The notes under the pieces: generated by a model
Databases searched by the model: none
The model's input: only the letters and a program-made list of their open reading frames with translations
What the model was told of the DNA's origin: nothing
Source of the DNA: Chrysopilus asiliformis
Taxonomy: Eukaryota; Arthropoda; Insecta; Diptera; Rhagionidae
NCBI GenBank assembly: GCA_964034945.1
Contig: OZ035963.1
Coordinates: 46,201,332 to 46,265,331, forward strand
DNA length: 64,000 nt
Direction: 5' to 3'
Program-made: the position numbers and the translations under genes
Part shown: positions 33,336 through 44,497 of the stretch, one piece after another
How the letters are laid out: every line of letters begins with the position of its first letter
How positions within the stretch are numbered: the first letter of the stretch is position 1

Positions 33336-35700
33336 TTAATCTCATAGACATCTGGATATATTTTGTACAGTCAAATCTGTATAAGCCAGACCTTTTAATA
33401 AGCCTGTCTAAGCTTGTTATGTTATGCTCTTGGCTAGGTGGACGAAGATAGCATAAATTGGAAAAACCCATTTCTGAATTTTCCAATTCCCTCTCGAATC
33501 CTGACGGCTGGCACTCAAGATGTTCCGGCTTTGCTCAGGGTTTTGGGGTGGGATCTTGCCTCTGGATTCGATTGGGACATAATACGCGGGGTGCCAAAAT
33601 AAAGAGGGGAAAAACTCAAACCGATCTCGTTTCTCAATCAAAAGGGAAAACAAAATAAACATACACTCACATCGTAGTCCATTTCCTCCGACTGCTTAAT
33701 CCTTTTTTTGTTTTTTCTTTTCTTTGCGCGCATAACTCCTTCGCACCGTTTCCCCCTCCCGCATAAATTCACTTAACTACTCATACCTGATTTCCTATTT
33801 AACACCATAAATAATTTTCCTCTTTTCCAACCAAATTTCAAATCAATTTGGTTGTCGCATGCAATAAGGAGAATACGAAAAAACCCAACAAACACGGTTT
33901 TATGTTTCGAATTATGATTTATTATTTTTTTTTTAGATTGACACTAATTGGCTGATACATACCAATTACACATAAACATCAAAAGTATTTGTGATATGTT
34001 TCGTTGAATTAAATTAATTTTAAGATTAAATCAAACACTAAACAATTATTTAGGATTAATTTAGATTTAAGTAATTCGCAATAAACTTTGTTTTCTCCCG
34101 ACACACAGAGTGGATAAAAGCGACTATCGGACTGGATCACAAGAAAAGAACTTGTTTTTTATTTTTCTTTTTTAAATACCCGAAAAACAGAACGGCACCT
34201 ATATATTAGATGGTGTTTTATTAGGATCTATTGTTTTACACAGCGATCAGCAACTTGTTGCTGCGATAATGTGTCTATCACTCTGTGTATTGGTTGAATT
34301 AAAGTGGAATACAAAATTTGCATGCATATATATAAAAAATGTTTTTCAAAATTCCTACCTTGGAATTTTCCGTTCAATGTTTAAAATGAAAATTAACACG
34401 AGTTTTCTAGCGCTGATGTGCAACTGTTGAATGGTTTTCTTTGATGGAAACGATGTTTTAAGCTGTTTTAGGAAAAGTAAAAGGAAAATCCGCACAATTT
34501 CACCAACTAAGTTTTAAAACGTTGAACAGACGATGAATTCTTCGAGGTTTCCGATGTGAATTGATGTTCTCATACCATGAAAATGGCCGCGCCCTTATTT
34601 TGATGCCCCTTCAAAGTTCAGACCGCTAGGAATTTTTCTTTTCTCTTCGGTGGAACGATTCGTGGATGATTGCCCCCTTCTTCCAGGTTGGACGGAATTA
34701 TGCTCCTTCAGCTAATCCCTATTAGCTAGAAGCGATGCTGCAATTTTTGTTTCTTGGTATTGAAGATCAAATTTGTGCCTTGCAAATTTTGAAGACTTCT
34801 CTAATACCACAAAAAAATCGTTTAACGATGCTCTTGTCGTCGGATTGAAAATTAAAATATGCTACGCCTGGACATGCACGTCGTCTATGCCTCTTTAGGT
34901 GAAATTCTAATATTAAAAGCACGAGTAAGTTTCAATCCGAGATGATTTTTTTTTCTTTTTAAAAGAATACTCACATTTTGCTATTTTATTGAAACGCTCA
35001 AAACAATTTCTACGCATAATTCCTCTGATTTAAAAAAAAAGTGGCAAAAATCTGGTTTCCTACAGGATTAATTTGCTTTTAAAAAACCGGGAATTGGCTA
35101 CTTCTAACAAAATGTGGCTTTCAAAAAATTATGTCCAAAAAATTTGCTGGACGAAAGTCCAGTGCGCAGCTCGACGTCCAAGAGAGAAAAAAAGAGCAAC
35201 GATTCACGAATCCTTCTGGAAGTGTCCTCTAAAGCTTTTGGTAGCAAATTTGACCAATAAGAAGATGCGTATAAATTTATTTAATTCGATTTAAGAACAT
35301 CATTTCACATTGGTCTTTTTTTTAATATTTTTTTTTTCAAGATTAAGTTGCATATTCATTTCTCAAAAAAAATGCCCACATAACAAGCTGGACAAATTTC
35401 TTGGTCTCATGCGACTCTGTTTTATACTGAATTTACTCTTTGAAAAGGTTTTACTGTATTACTTTTATTTTTAGGACTCGAATTTGCAAGAATTTTATAT
35501 ACGAGAAAAAACTTTTGTAATTTTTATAGGTGTAGAATTATCTAAAGATTTTCAATATCAAAAGTCGTTATATTTAAGAGCTTGAGGAATTCGTTCTGAA
35601 AAATCTATAAAAGATATTTCTATTTTTTTATAATGGTATTTTATTGATTAAGATATAAAAGTTCAAGGTTTTTTTTTACAAATTAGACGTTTTAGACGTG
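33336..35700. other. repeat-poor intergenic region, possible unassigned first exon
   Basis: This is the longest stretch with no clear repeat. Around 33.45-33.80 and 34.55-34.75 kb it is less AT-rich. On the minus strand, aggaaATGGACTACGAT is followed directly by GTGAGT (33682 down to 33665), which would suit a very short first coding exon, but no partner exon is recognised. Between about 35.0 and 35.45 kb is AT-rich DNA without a supported gene. Confidence 0.35.
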
Positions 35701-35708
35701 TGAAAATC

Positions 35709-35890
35709 AAAATTCAAAATGGCGGATCCAATATGGCGGATCCAATATGGCTGTCAAAAAAGATAAAATTACGTACTAGTTTTCAGCGTAATCTAATGAA
35801 TTCTATCTTTTTTGACCGCCATATTGGATCCGCCATTTTGAAATTTGTAGTTTTGCCTTCAGATTCGTAATCTGCGACCCCAAAAACCCT
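35709..35890. repeat. hairpin of atggcggatccaatat copies plus gacccc core
   Basis: aaaatggcggatccaatatg occurs twice in tandem at about 35718-35750. Its inverted copy follows at about 35800-35840, with ttgacagcc / gtcaaaaaagat blocks also mirrored. A copy of the agattcgtaatctgcgaccc core follows at 35861-35880. Confidence 0.65.
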
Positions 35891-36038
35891 CGGATACCAA
35901 AAACCGTGAAAATTAATTCCATAGAAAAATGTATGCAGGAAAGGGTTAAACCATTATTCAGATATTTTTATTAAAATGTAAGAATATATTTTTGCGAATT
36001 GCTTGGAAACAAACGGGTTTTTTTTTGGAAAAACACAG

Positions 36039-36340
36039 TTAACCCTTTCGGTACATGTTTTTTCCTGTGGGTTTTAAAAATACTCTGTATACAAATTAAT
36101 GATTTTTAAGCTATTAGTATTCATTTAAAACCAAAAAAAAACAAAAAAAAAATTAAAAATTTTAATTTTTTTCAAATACGTCCACTGTGGTCCAGCTTTT
36201 TACTCAAAAAATCAAAATTGGGTCAAAAATGCACTTAATGGTGCACTGAATGAGAATAGAGTGTTGAAAATAATAAATAATAAGACAATTAAAATTTTTT
36301 AGCATGATGCCATATGGCATCAAAATACCGAAAGGGTTAA
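36039..36340. mobile_element. TTAA-flanked MITE (piggyBac-type), copy 1
   Basis: The ends are TTAACCCTTTCGGTA / TACCGAAAGGGTTAA. The interior has aagctattagtattcattta, tccagctttttactcaaaaa and tgatgccatatggcatcaaa. Related copies lie at 59952-60240 and 52012-52212. TTAA with CCCTTT ends fits piggyBac-derived MITEs. Confidence 0.88.
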
Positions 36341-36557
36341 AGAAATATATTAAAATTCTCTACATGTTTATCTTTTACACTAAATCGATATCTTTTACCG
36401 TTATTGATTTTGTTTTGATTTTGTAAAATAAAAATTCATATCTTTATGTAAATCAATATTTTATTTGTCAGGCTATAATACATGTAGTGTAAATTGTTAA
36501 AAAAACGTAGATGTTGTATAAAAAAGTATATGATTTTTCAACTATAAACATAGCTAT

Positions 36558-36780
36558 TGGGCCTTACCAATGACCCATGACTAACTTAGTAACAGCTTTT
36601 GGTGTGTGCGAAACGGGCTATTTGCTTGCTAATTTCGGTTCAAATCCTAGTTTTTATTGAAAAGTTTTAAATTCGCTGTGATAAATGTGTGAAAAATTAC
36701 TAGAATTAGCAAGCAAATAGCCCGTTTCGCACACACCAAAAGCTGTTACTAAGTTAGTCATGGGTCATTGGTAAGGCCCA
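36558..36780. mobile_element. 223-bp foldback MITE with arms of about 76 bp
   Basis: The arms start tgggccttaccaatgaccca and are complementary over about 76 bases, including gcgaaacgggctatttgctt, almost without mismatch. They are separated by a loop of about 70 bases. No flanking duplication was identified. The copy looks young given the match between arms. Confidence 0.85.
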
Positions 36781-37900
36781 GTGTGTTTAATCAATAAATT
36801 GACAGGAAAAGTAGAAAATGCAAGCTGCGTTCTTAACTCTAATTCCTGTAGGCCTCCGAGTGTAGCGCTGTGCTCACGCCTGGGCGCGCGCGGTCTTCTT
36901 AACCTAACCTAACCTAACTCTAATTCGCACACCCGGTGACTTTGAGTCACCGTTTCAGTTTTGAGAGTGATTGTTACGAATGTTAAAAAAGTTATTGCAT
37001 TCATGCTCCTTGACTTTGTTTTTCATGCCAATACTATTTAAAAACGAAAAAAAAATCAAATTTTTTTACTACAACAATAATATTTAGCTTTTATTCGCTT
37101 TATACCTAATCCACGCTGTTTTACCAGCAAAGAAAGGTTATTTTGGTATCACTTTGCATCTGTTTCGCAACATATCGGAGCATAGTAGGGGATAATAACT
37201 GTAGCACTTCACAAAAGGGAAAACGTTGCATCCTGTGTCCCCATTGCTAAGGTCGCGATTCGAAGCAAATATGTGCAAATACAAAAAAAAAATGTTTGTA
37301 ACGAACATTCTTAAAAATCAATTTTATGCTACAATTGTAAATAGTACGAATGATGTATATATATATATAAATATTATTAACTAAATTAAAAGCTGCAAAC
37401 TTAAAAGTGAGCGATTAACCCAAATACATTTGGTGTGAATTTAAAAGTACCTCAACAGCCCCAACACTCAACAGCCCCCTCTTGAATAACTCCATTTTTT
37501 TTTCATGTGCATTCATGAAAGGATAATTGCTTCCTGGCAATTTTATTTTAATGTTCAAAAAGATTATTTCTATTTCTTTTGTAACAAATAAACTTTTAGA
37601 CAAATCATAAGCTATTAATATAGTTTAAAAGTATTGATTCGGTGTTGATACGAGAAAGTTTTATTTGTAAAAGAGCTTATGTAGAAAAACCAATATTTTA
37701 AGAATGTCATTTATCACTTATTGTTAGGACTCTGATAAATAATAATTTAAACAAAACTTTTCTAATAAAACTATTTCCATTTTTATAGATCACCAGAAGC
37801 AGCAATGACACAATCATTTATTAAATGTGGGTCAGTTAAACTCGGCCATAATTATGGTTTTATGGCAGAAGACAATATATTTTCAATGTTTCTTGTTTTT
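36781..37900. other. intergenic, short CCTAA tract
   Basis: At 36898-36918 there is ttaacctaacctaacctaac, four CCTAA units next to a small G+C-rich patch (ctgggcgcgcgcgg). A short (TA)n lies at about 37355. No gene was found. Confidence 0.5.
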
Positions 37901-37998
37901 ATACTCTGTATGAGAATCAAATAATAGTATATTAGATTTAGTATAGCGGTTGTAATGCATCGAACTCATCGTTGGACACAAAAATGAACTACAACAGC
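37901..37998 (-). repeat. S-family mini-me-like repeat, end fragment
   Basis: atactctgtatgagaatcaa, then tagtatattagatttagtat and ttggacacaaaaatgaact match the outer 100 bases of the S copies. The GTCY tract is not reached. Confidence 0.6.
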
Positions 37999-38075
37999 AG
38001 CGGTGTTGTGATTGCCAAAACCGAAAAAGTGAAAAACCCGAATAAGTGAGTTTACTCATTATATGGTATTGTGAT

Positions 38076-38512
38076 CAGCGATGTCCCCCTACTACAATTG
38101 TAGTAAATCTACTACTATTTTCGCCTTCAAAAGCGTGCGTAGTAAATCAAATCTACTACTATTTTTTGTAAAATTGTATTATACATGTTAAATGTAAAAA
38201 GCTTCTAACGAAATTAAATATGAGGCAGCCAATACAAAAGAAGTTTTTAAATGTCATTTTCTGAACGTTTGATATGAGGCAGCCAATACAAAAGAAGTTT
38301 TTAAATGTCATTTTCTGAACTACAGCAAGTTTTTTGTTGATATAATTTTGGTATTATGAATGATAAAGCTATATTTAGCTTTAGTTATACAAATTGGTAT
38401 ATCGGCATAGGTAGAAAAAGTTTTTTTTTAAAATCTGCTACTATTAGTATCAATCTACTACTATTTTTGGTCCAATCTACTTCCCTCTTAAGGCAAATTG
38501 GGGCCATCCCTG
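38076..38512. mobile_element. 437-bp hAT-type non-autonomous element with 8-bp target duplication
   Basis: The ends are CAGCGATGTCCCC / GGGGCCATCCCTG, with ATTGTGAT duplicated exactly at 38068-38075 and 38513-38520. The inside repeats aatctactactatttt near both ends and has a direct tandem duplication of about 62 bases, with aggcagccaatacaaaagaa at about 38223 and 38277. It is non-coding. Confidence 0.92.
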
Positions 38513-38524
38513 ATTGTGATCACA

Positions 38525-39260
38525 AATACGTGGGAATTCCACCGTAAAATTTCTCTCCTCAAAATGTCGAAAAATCCGCCACCTACTTTGGACGTGGAAA
38601 CGCAAAGTGAGTTTACATGGGTGAAATAAATGAAAGCAAAAGCGGTTAGTTTTAATATTATTCCTTTTATTCGAGATTAATTGAAATTTCATTCTATACA
38701 TACTTGTATATTGCTAGGAAAAAGTAACTGCCAGACAAGAGAAGCTGTTATAAATTTTATATATAATCAAAAGGCAAAAAAAAGTATTTACTAGGCTTCA
38801 CTTGAACCATAGCTCTCCAAGGAACTAAGATTTAAAATTTTACACAGATAAGTTTATCATAAGCTGATTTGGTATTAAAGTTGGAATTAAAACGGTAAAT
38901 GGTGATTTTACGTTGGTAAGAAACTTTTATGCTTAGTACACTTTAAATGGTTTTTGTGAATATCGTCACAAAACTCTTTTTTGAGTATTTTCACTTTTGA
39001 TGAGTGATTTCCAAAAATCGCGTGAAATCTCAATTTTTGAGTGATTTTACTACAAAATTTGTGTGATTTCCAAAAATTAAAACTAAATTTGTTTAATGGA
39101 CGAGATGCTGGCTGAATGACGGACACAAGAAAATCGAAGTTCGTTGCATGCTTGTCGTCATACGCGGTCATACTAGCCGCCAGCGTCTCGTCCATTGCTA
39201 GTGAGTGCGAATTCGTCCATATAAGATCAATGTAAAATCTCCATCATCAAAACCCAATGT
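38525..39260. other. intergenic, nothing recognised
   Basis: AT-rich with small frames and no family features. At about 38935-39085 a short tttttgagtgatttc-type repeat recurs. No gene was found. Confidence 0.5.
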
Positions 39261-39264
39261 TTTA

Positions 39265-39693
39265 GGGCCGGAATACAATTGGCCCAACACAACATTTACG
39301 GCGACAGATTTCGGTGACAATGTCGCCCTCCATATACAATTACGCACACTTTGTTGTTCTAAACGTCATTTGTTTCTCATTTGATTTTGACAGTCGGACG
39401 GTGAGCTACATATTACATTTTTTGTTACTCATTATCATACAGAATAGGAATGTGAATGTAAGCAACACAGCATACGAACTATATTTCCTAATACTTTCTT
39501 TAATTTCCTCTTGAGTGACGAAATTTAGATTTTATGACATCCCCATAAGCTGACCAACAAAAGTTAAATTCGATTCAACTTTTTATGACAACCAAGTTCG
39601 TCGGATTGATTGTATACAGAAGCATAGGGTGTTATGAGTTTACAATCTGAAATGACGCCGTAAATGTTGTGTTGCACCAATTGTATTCCGACC
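39265..39693. mobile_element. 429-bp MITE with TTTA duplication
   Basis: The ends, about 40 bp, are gggccggaatacaattgg then caacacaacatttacggcg, and their complement at the right. TTTA lies on both sides. The interior is AT-rich with no transposase. The superfamily is unclear. Confidence 0.75.
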
Positions 39694-39699
39694 TTTAAA

Positions 39700-40870
39700 T
39701 AGGAAAAATGCTCTGTATAACTACTCTGTGGTCCAAAATAGTTATTATACAGATTTCCTTCCTCCCCCATACTAATATATTTCTTTAAAAAAATTCGGAT
39801 CTAGATATGAAAAAAGAAGATAATTAGATTTTTGGCCCCTGACAATTGTAGCTTTTCTTACGGTTATTAAAGAGTAAAAAAAAATATTTACAGTAGTTAT
39901 TAGTTCACGGTTTGTCAATTAAATTTTTGGATCGAAAATTACTCCAGAATTTTTTGCAGTGTAGCTACCTGTTTATAACTGTCAATCAAGGATTATACCA
40001 CACAATATAAAAAAAACCTTACTGCGAATATTTTATAATCGGAATGGAAGATCGCTTCTTTGAAACATAAAGGAAAGTTTTTCCTGCTTACACGTCTTTC
40101 AACAAAATAAAAACTGAAAGTTCACGTATCTATTTTATTTTATCATTCCTTAAAAGGATTTTTATGGAATATAATGTTCTTGCACATCTCATGTCGTTGT
40201 ATGACATCAAAAGCGTCTGATTCTATTACCGCTGTTATCTTTGATAAAAAAAACTCCCTTTTTCATTTTTCTATGCTATGGGGATAAAATGGGAAATGGA
40301 GTAAAAAAGCTTGAAGTATAGGTTTGATCATTTTCTAATAATATTTTAATGGTTGTTTTTTATGATATCCCTTATTCAACATAAAGCGTTTTAACTCATT
40401 TTGTCAAAAACTGATTAGATTCCCACTCCCCTTTTTTCAAAGACGACTTACCGAGTTACTGAAAATTTAGAATTCCGTCCACTAAGAAGACAGAGCAATT
40501 TACTATAATAAACTTAAAGTATTTAAGAGGTAATGCTACTCTAGAGACCAGAATCCAAGGAGTTACTTTGACATTTTTTATAACAGTAATAGTAAATGAA
40601 ATACAGCTTTTAATTGTACATGCCTTGAAATGCATAATTTTTTGGCACTAGAGCTCATCAAAGGGCACCGATCCCGAAAAAAAGGTGCTGAAATGCACAT
40701 AATCAAGTATGCATGTGAACCATCGGTGGGCAACACGGCAGCCAATGTGTTAAACACACAAGTTAATAATCCCGAAAAAATGTGAAATGCATATTTAACT
40801 TAACATTGAAGAAAGGAACCGGCACTTTTTGAAGAACAATAAAAGATATTTATACATAAGTACATTGAAT
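39700..40870. other. intergenic, nothing recognised
   Basis: AT-rich with no supported gene. A mildly mirrored tgcacataatcaagtatgca block lies near 40694. Confidence 0.5.
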
Positions 40871-40888
40871 ATGCTGAGGCGCTTTTAA

Positions 40889-41345
40889 TTAATAAATGGT
40901 AAAATCGCCACCGTTTTGGAGGATTGCCTGACACCTTCTGGGCATACTGTCGACCAGTTTTTCGGCGTAATCAGTGGGGAAAAGAACGCCATACCATACA
41001 TTTTCAATGGGGTTGGCATCAGGAGATTGGGAGGGCTAATCCATCGTAATGATGCCATTTTTCTTCTTCCAGGCTGTACAGAGGCGACTACTATGTTTTG
41101 GATCATTGTCCTCTTGTAAGACTCAATCTTTGTTATTGGATCCAAACATCTTGTTGGCTGATCTTAGGAGGCCACGCTTGTAAATTTGGGTCATCTTCTC
41201 CGCGTTCAAATTCTAAATGAAAAGAACCAGGCAGCCGAATCCACGCTCTGAGAAGCATCTCCGAACATAGCCAATCGATGATACAATCACGCCGAGAAAG
41301 AGAGAGATATCTTTTATTTTTCTTCAAAAAGTGGCGGTTCCTTTC
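40889..41345 (-). pseudogene. Tc1-type (DD34E) transposase remnant
   Basis: From about 41117 down to the stop at 40889 the frame reads DNDPKHSSRLCTAWKKK, then a TAG where Trp is expected (ITMD-stop-PSQSPDANPIENVW). It ends FPTDYAEKLVDSMPRR then NGGDFTIY. The second catalytic Asp and the Glu of PIENVW are 34 residues apart, as in Tc1. Upstream to 41345 there are only scrambled pieces (RRDCIIDWLCSEM). The first Asp region and the helix-turn-helix are lost, and no terminal repeats were found. Confidence 0.82.
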
Positions 41346-41500
41346 TTGTTGAACCGACTGTATATGAAAAATTAAATTTTTTTATGATTCTACAAAAAAC
41401 TTGAGCTAATAAAAGTACCAAACCAAGGAGAAAAATACTTTCAGAATTAAATTGCAGGTAGCTTATAATTTATTAATAGAAATTCAGGATATTTCTTTGT
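41346..41500. other. spacer left of the LOA-like LINE
   Basis: AT-rich sequence with no repeat or gene that I recognise. The LINE 3' end lies near 41500-41510. Confidence 0.4.
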
Positions 41501-41590
41501 TTATAACACCTGACAACTCAGCCCCTAAAAGCACTTAGACCATCAGTTGGGTCCATTGTGCTTTGTTGTAGGGATCTGGCTATTACTAGC

Positions 41591-44497
41591 TTATTCATGC
41601 AAGAATCTTCTGGATCCACTAATGAAGCTGTAAATTTTATTCGGAGGGATCTTACCGATGTCCAGTGGTTTTAAGAAGCGGCTGCCAAAGGTGTTTAGTC
41701 TGCGGTTTTGGAAGAAAGGACACAAGCAGAGATAGTGTTCTGCAGTTTCTTCCTCTGCGTCGCATAGGTTGCAAGAAGGGTCGCTCGAAAGCCTGATGTT
41801 GTGAAGGTGGTAGTTGAGTTTACTGTGACCCGTTAGTACGCTGACCAGCGGTCCAATACCAGTTCTCCCCAGACCTAGTACTTTTTTGGCCGTGGTTGGA
41901 TTAGGTTCACAGCCAAACTTTTTAGCTTGTCGTCCAACAGTTTCATTTGCCCACCTCGTCTTGTGTTGCTGTCTGCTGTATATATGTATCATTGCTTTGA
42001 TTGTTGCTACTGAGATTAGCAGCGAAGGAGCAGGTCCTACAGGTAGAATATCAGCACCCTGTCTTGCTAATTTGTCTGCTTCTTCATTGCCTTCGATGTT
42101 GCTGTGTCCTGGGACCCATATAAGGGATACAGTATTGTTACATGAAATCCTTTGAAGGTTAAGGAAGCATTCTTCCACAAGTTTTGATTTCATTTCTACG
42201 GAGTTCAACGCCATTAATGCCGCTTGACTGTCAGAGAATATGTTGATCTCCTCGCCTATAGGATTGTTGTTACAAATTAGCATTGCGCAAGTGGAAATTG
42301 CTACTATTTCAGCTTGAAACACAGTAACATTTTTCCCCAGAGGGATAGTTTCAGTGATATTATCGTATGCGGGTCTAGGATGAAAGACACCAGCACCCAC
42401 CACCTCATTTCTGAGTGATCCATCAGTAAACCAGCAGTTGCTTGTGAGAGGGACCATTTGACTGTTCCGATTCCATTCCTCTCTTGTTGGAAGAATCACC
42501 TTAAATTTCTTACGAAAGTGTAATTTTGCAATATGATAATCAATAGGCATTTCTGCCTCTGGTATCTTATTCGTTAGGTCATTCCAGATAGAAATGTGAG
42601 ATTTGCTGCAATTGCTGGATTTCCTTTGACCAGTAATGCTGAGTCTAAAGGCACAGAGCATAGCTTGCTCCTTGATGAATAAATCCAGTGGTAATAAGTT
42701 TAATATAACCTCCAACGCAGCTGTTGGGCACGATCTCATCGCACCAGTAATACTAATACACGCAAGTCTTTGGAGCTTATTGAGTTCGTTTTTGACAGAA
42801 GAAAGAGTTGTTCTTTTCCACCAGATTATAGCACCATAGGATACCATTGGTCTGATTACAGCAGTATATAACCAGAGTACAATCTTCGGAGATAATCCCC
42901 AGGTACGGGATACGGCTCTTTTACATTGTACAAAGGCTGATATCGCTTTATTTACTTTGTTTGAGACATGTGATTTCCAATTGAGTTTTTTGTCGAAGAT
43001 CACACCTAGAAATTTGGCTTCATTGTATAATTTCAGTTGAATGCCCTTAAGAGATGGCATTTTTAAATTGTCAATCTTACGTTTGTTTGTAAAAAGTACC
43101 GATTTGATTTTACTAGAGTTGATGGATAGACCTATATTGTCACACCACACGGAAACTTTCGTAATGGCCTCTGCTAGAATTTCACCAAGAGTGCTGAGGA
43201 ACTTACCTGTAATAGATATTACTATATCATCGGCGTATCCTATTGTTAGAATGCCTGAAGAGTTTAATGCGTGTAGTAGTTCATCTACTACAAGACACCA
43301 TAATAATGGAGATAAAACTCCACCCTGAGGACAGCCTTTGACAGTCGAGATAGAAGCCTCATAGTCACCAATCTTCGTATTTATTTGTCTGCCTCGCAGC
43401 ATATTGTAGATCCATCTTGTTATGGTGTGATTTATACCTTTGGATCTAAGAGCTTCTCTTATGGCTTGAAAGGAGGTGTTGTCAAAGGCACCCTCAATAT
43501 CAATAAAGGTGCTTAAGACAAACTCATTACAGGCCATACCTCTTTCAATGTGATATACCAGTTGATGAAGAGCTGCTTCAGTAGATTTGCCCTTTTGATA
43601 AGCAAACTGCATAGGATATAGAATCAACTGTGGTTGAAACTCACTTCGCAGATGAACTTCCACCAGTCTTTCTAGGGTTTTTAGCAGAAAACTCATGAGA
43701 CTAATCGGCCTATACGATTTGGCTAAATAGTAGGATTGCTTACCAGCTTTTGGAATAAAAATTACTCTTACCTTGCCCCATGAACTTGGGATAAAGCCCG
43801 TTGCAATACAGGCTTTGTAGAGTTCCTGAAGGGGCAAAATTAATGAATCCATTCCTTTCTGCATAGCAGCCGGATAGATACCATCTGGGCCTGGAGATTT
43901 GAAAGGGGCGAAACTGTTTATCGCCCATGAGATTTTTTCTCTTGTAACAATTTTGTTGGCTGTCGCCCAATCAGCTGTAGCTGTGTCTATTTGAGATAAA
44001 CTGGAATTATCTCGGAAAGGATAATGTCCAGGGAAATGTGTATCAAGGAGGTGTATAGCTGCCTCCCTATCACTTGACGTGTAAATGCCTGACTCGATCT
44101 GGAAAGTAGTTGGTTGGTTGGTGGGGTCCTTAGCCAGGATTTTGTGAATTCTGGCAGCTTCAGGAACACCATCAACTTCACCGCAAAATTTTTTCCAGTG
44201 ATTTCTTTTGGAATTTCTTATGGATTTCTTATAGCTACTTTGGAGATTACTAAAAATGTTCCATTGTTCTGCTGTGTTTACTCTTGTGGCTTTATTAAAT
44301 TGTTTGCGTAACGCTTGTCTTAGTTTTTGTAGGTCAATGTTCCACCAGGTGGTTTTGTAATTCCCTCTGCTAGTAGATATTGGACATGCATTATGGAACT
44401 CCGTAACTATTGCTTCTTCGAGCTTTTTACTTTTTGTCTCAATGTTTTGGTTCACCGAGCTCCCAGGAAGCAAGGGTTTGTTGCAGATTATTTGCAA
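41591..44497 (-). CDS. LINE ORF2, reverse transcriptase and RNase H part (968 codons)
   Basis: It copies element RNA into DNA at the target site. A linker with WWNIDLQKLR opens it. The reverse transcriptase occupies about residues 195-480: SPGPDGIYP (201-209), the catalytic Asp in STFIDIEGAF (D333), CPQGGVLSP and YADD at 421-424. RNase H spans about 685-815, with the DEDD set TDGS (D692), AEIVAIS (E730), FSDSQAA (D756) and EEADKL (D808). A CCHC finger follows (C909, C912, H921, C926). An RNase H after the RT puts it in the LOA/I group rather than Jockey or R1. There are no internal stops. The frame is separated from the endonuclease by one shift at about 44440-44500, so the given ATG is not the true start. 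Confidence 0.93.
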   Translation of the reverse strand: MQIICNKPLLPGSSVNQNIETKSKKLEEAIVTEFHNACPISTSRGNYKTTWWNIDLQKLRQALRKQFNKATRVNTAEQWNIFSNLQSSYKKSIRNSKRNHWKKFCGEVDGVPEAARIHKILAKDPTNQPTTFQIESGIYTSSDREAAIHLLDTHFPGHYPFRDNSSLSQIDTATADWATANKIVTREKISWAINSFAPFKSPGPDGIYPAAMQKGMDSLILPLQELYKACIATGFIPSSWGKVRVIFIPKAGKQSYYLAKSYRPISLMSFLLKTLERLVEVHLRSEFQPQLILYPMQFAYQKGKSTEAALHQLVYHIERGMACNEFVLSTFIDIEGAFDNTSFQAIREALRSKGINHTITRWIYNMLRGRQINTKIGDYEASISTVKGCPQGGVLSPLLWCLVVDELLHALNSSGILTIGYADDIVISITGKFLSTLGEILAEAITKVSVWCDNIGLSINSSKIKSVLFTNKRKIDNLKMPSLKGIQLKLYNEAKFLGVIFDKKLNWKSHVSNKVNKAISAFVQCKRAVSRTWGLSPKIVLWLYTAVIRPMVSYGAIIWWKRTTLSSVKNELNKLQRLACISITGAMRSCPTAALEVILNLLPLDLFIKEQAMLCAFRLSITGQRKSSNCSKSHISIWNDLTNKIPEAEMPIDYHIAKLHFRKKFKVILPTREEWNRNSQMVPLTSNCWFTDGSLRNEVVGAGVFHPRPAYDNITETIPLGKNVTVFQAEIVAISTCAMLICNNNPIGEEINIFSDSQAALMALNSVEMKSKLVEECFLNLQRISCNNTVSLIWVPGHSNIEGNEEADKLARQGADILPVGPAPSLLISVATIKAMIHIYSRQQHKTRWANETVGRQAKKFGCEPNPTTAKKVLGLGRTGIGPLVSVLTGHSKLNYHLHNIRLSSDPSCNLCDAEEETAEHYLCLCPFFQNRRLNTFGSRFLKPLDIGKIPPNKIYSFISGSRRFLHE

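Noticed and set aside
33417..33662. Minus-strand 81-codon frame near the candidate tiny exon
   Set aside because: It has no recognisable domain, and the frame crosses the better donor site without a clear join.
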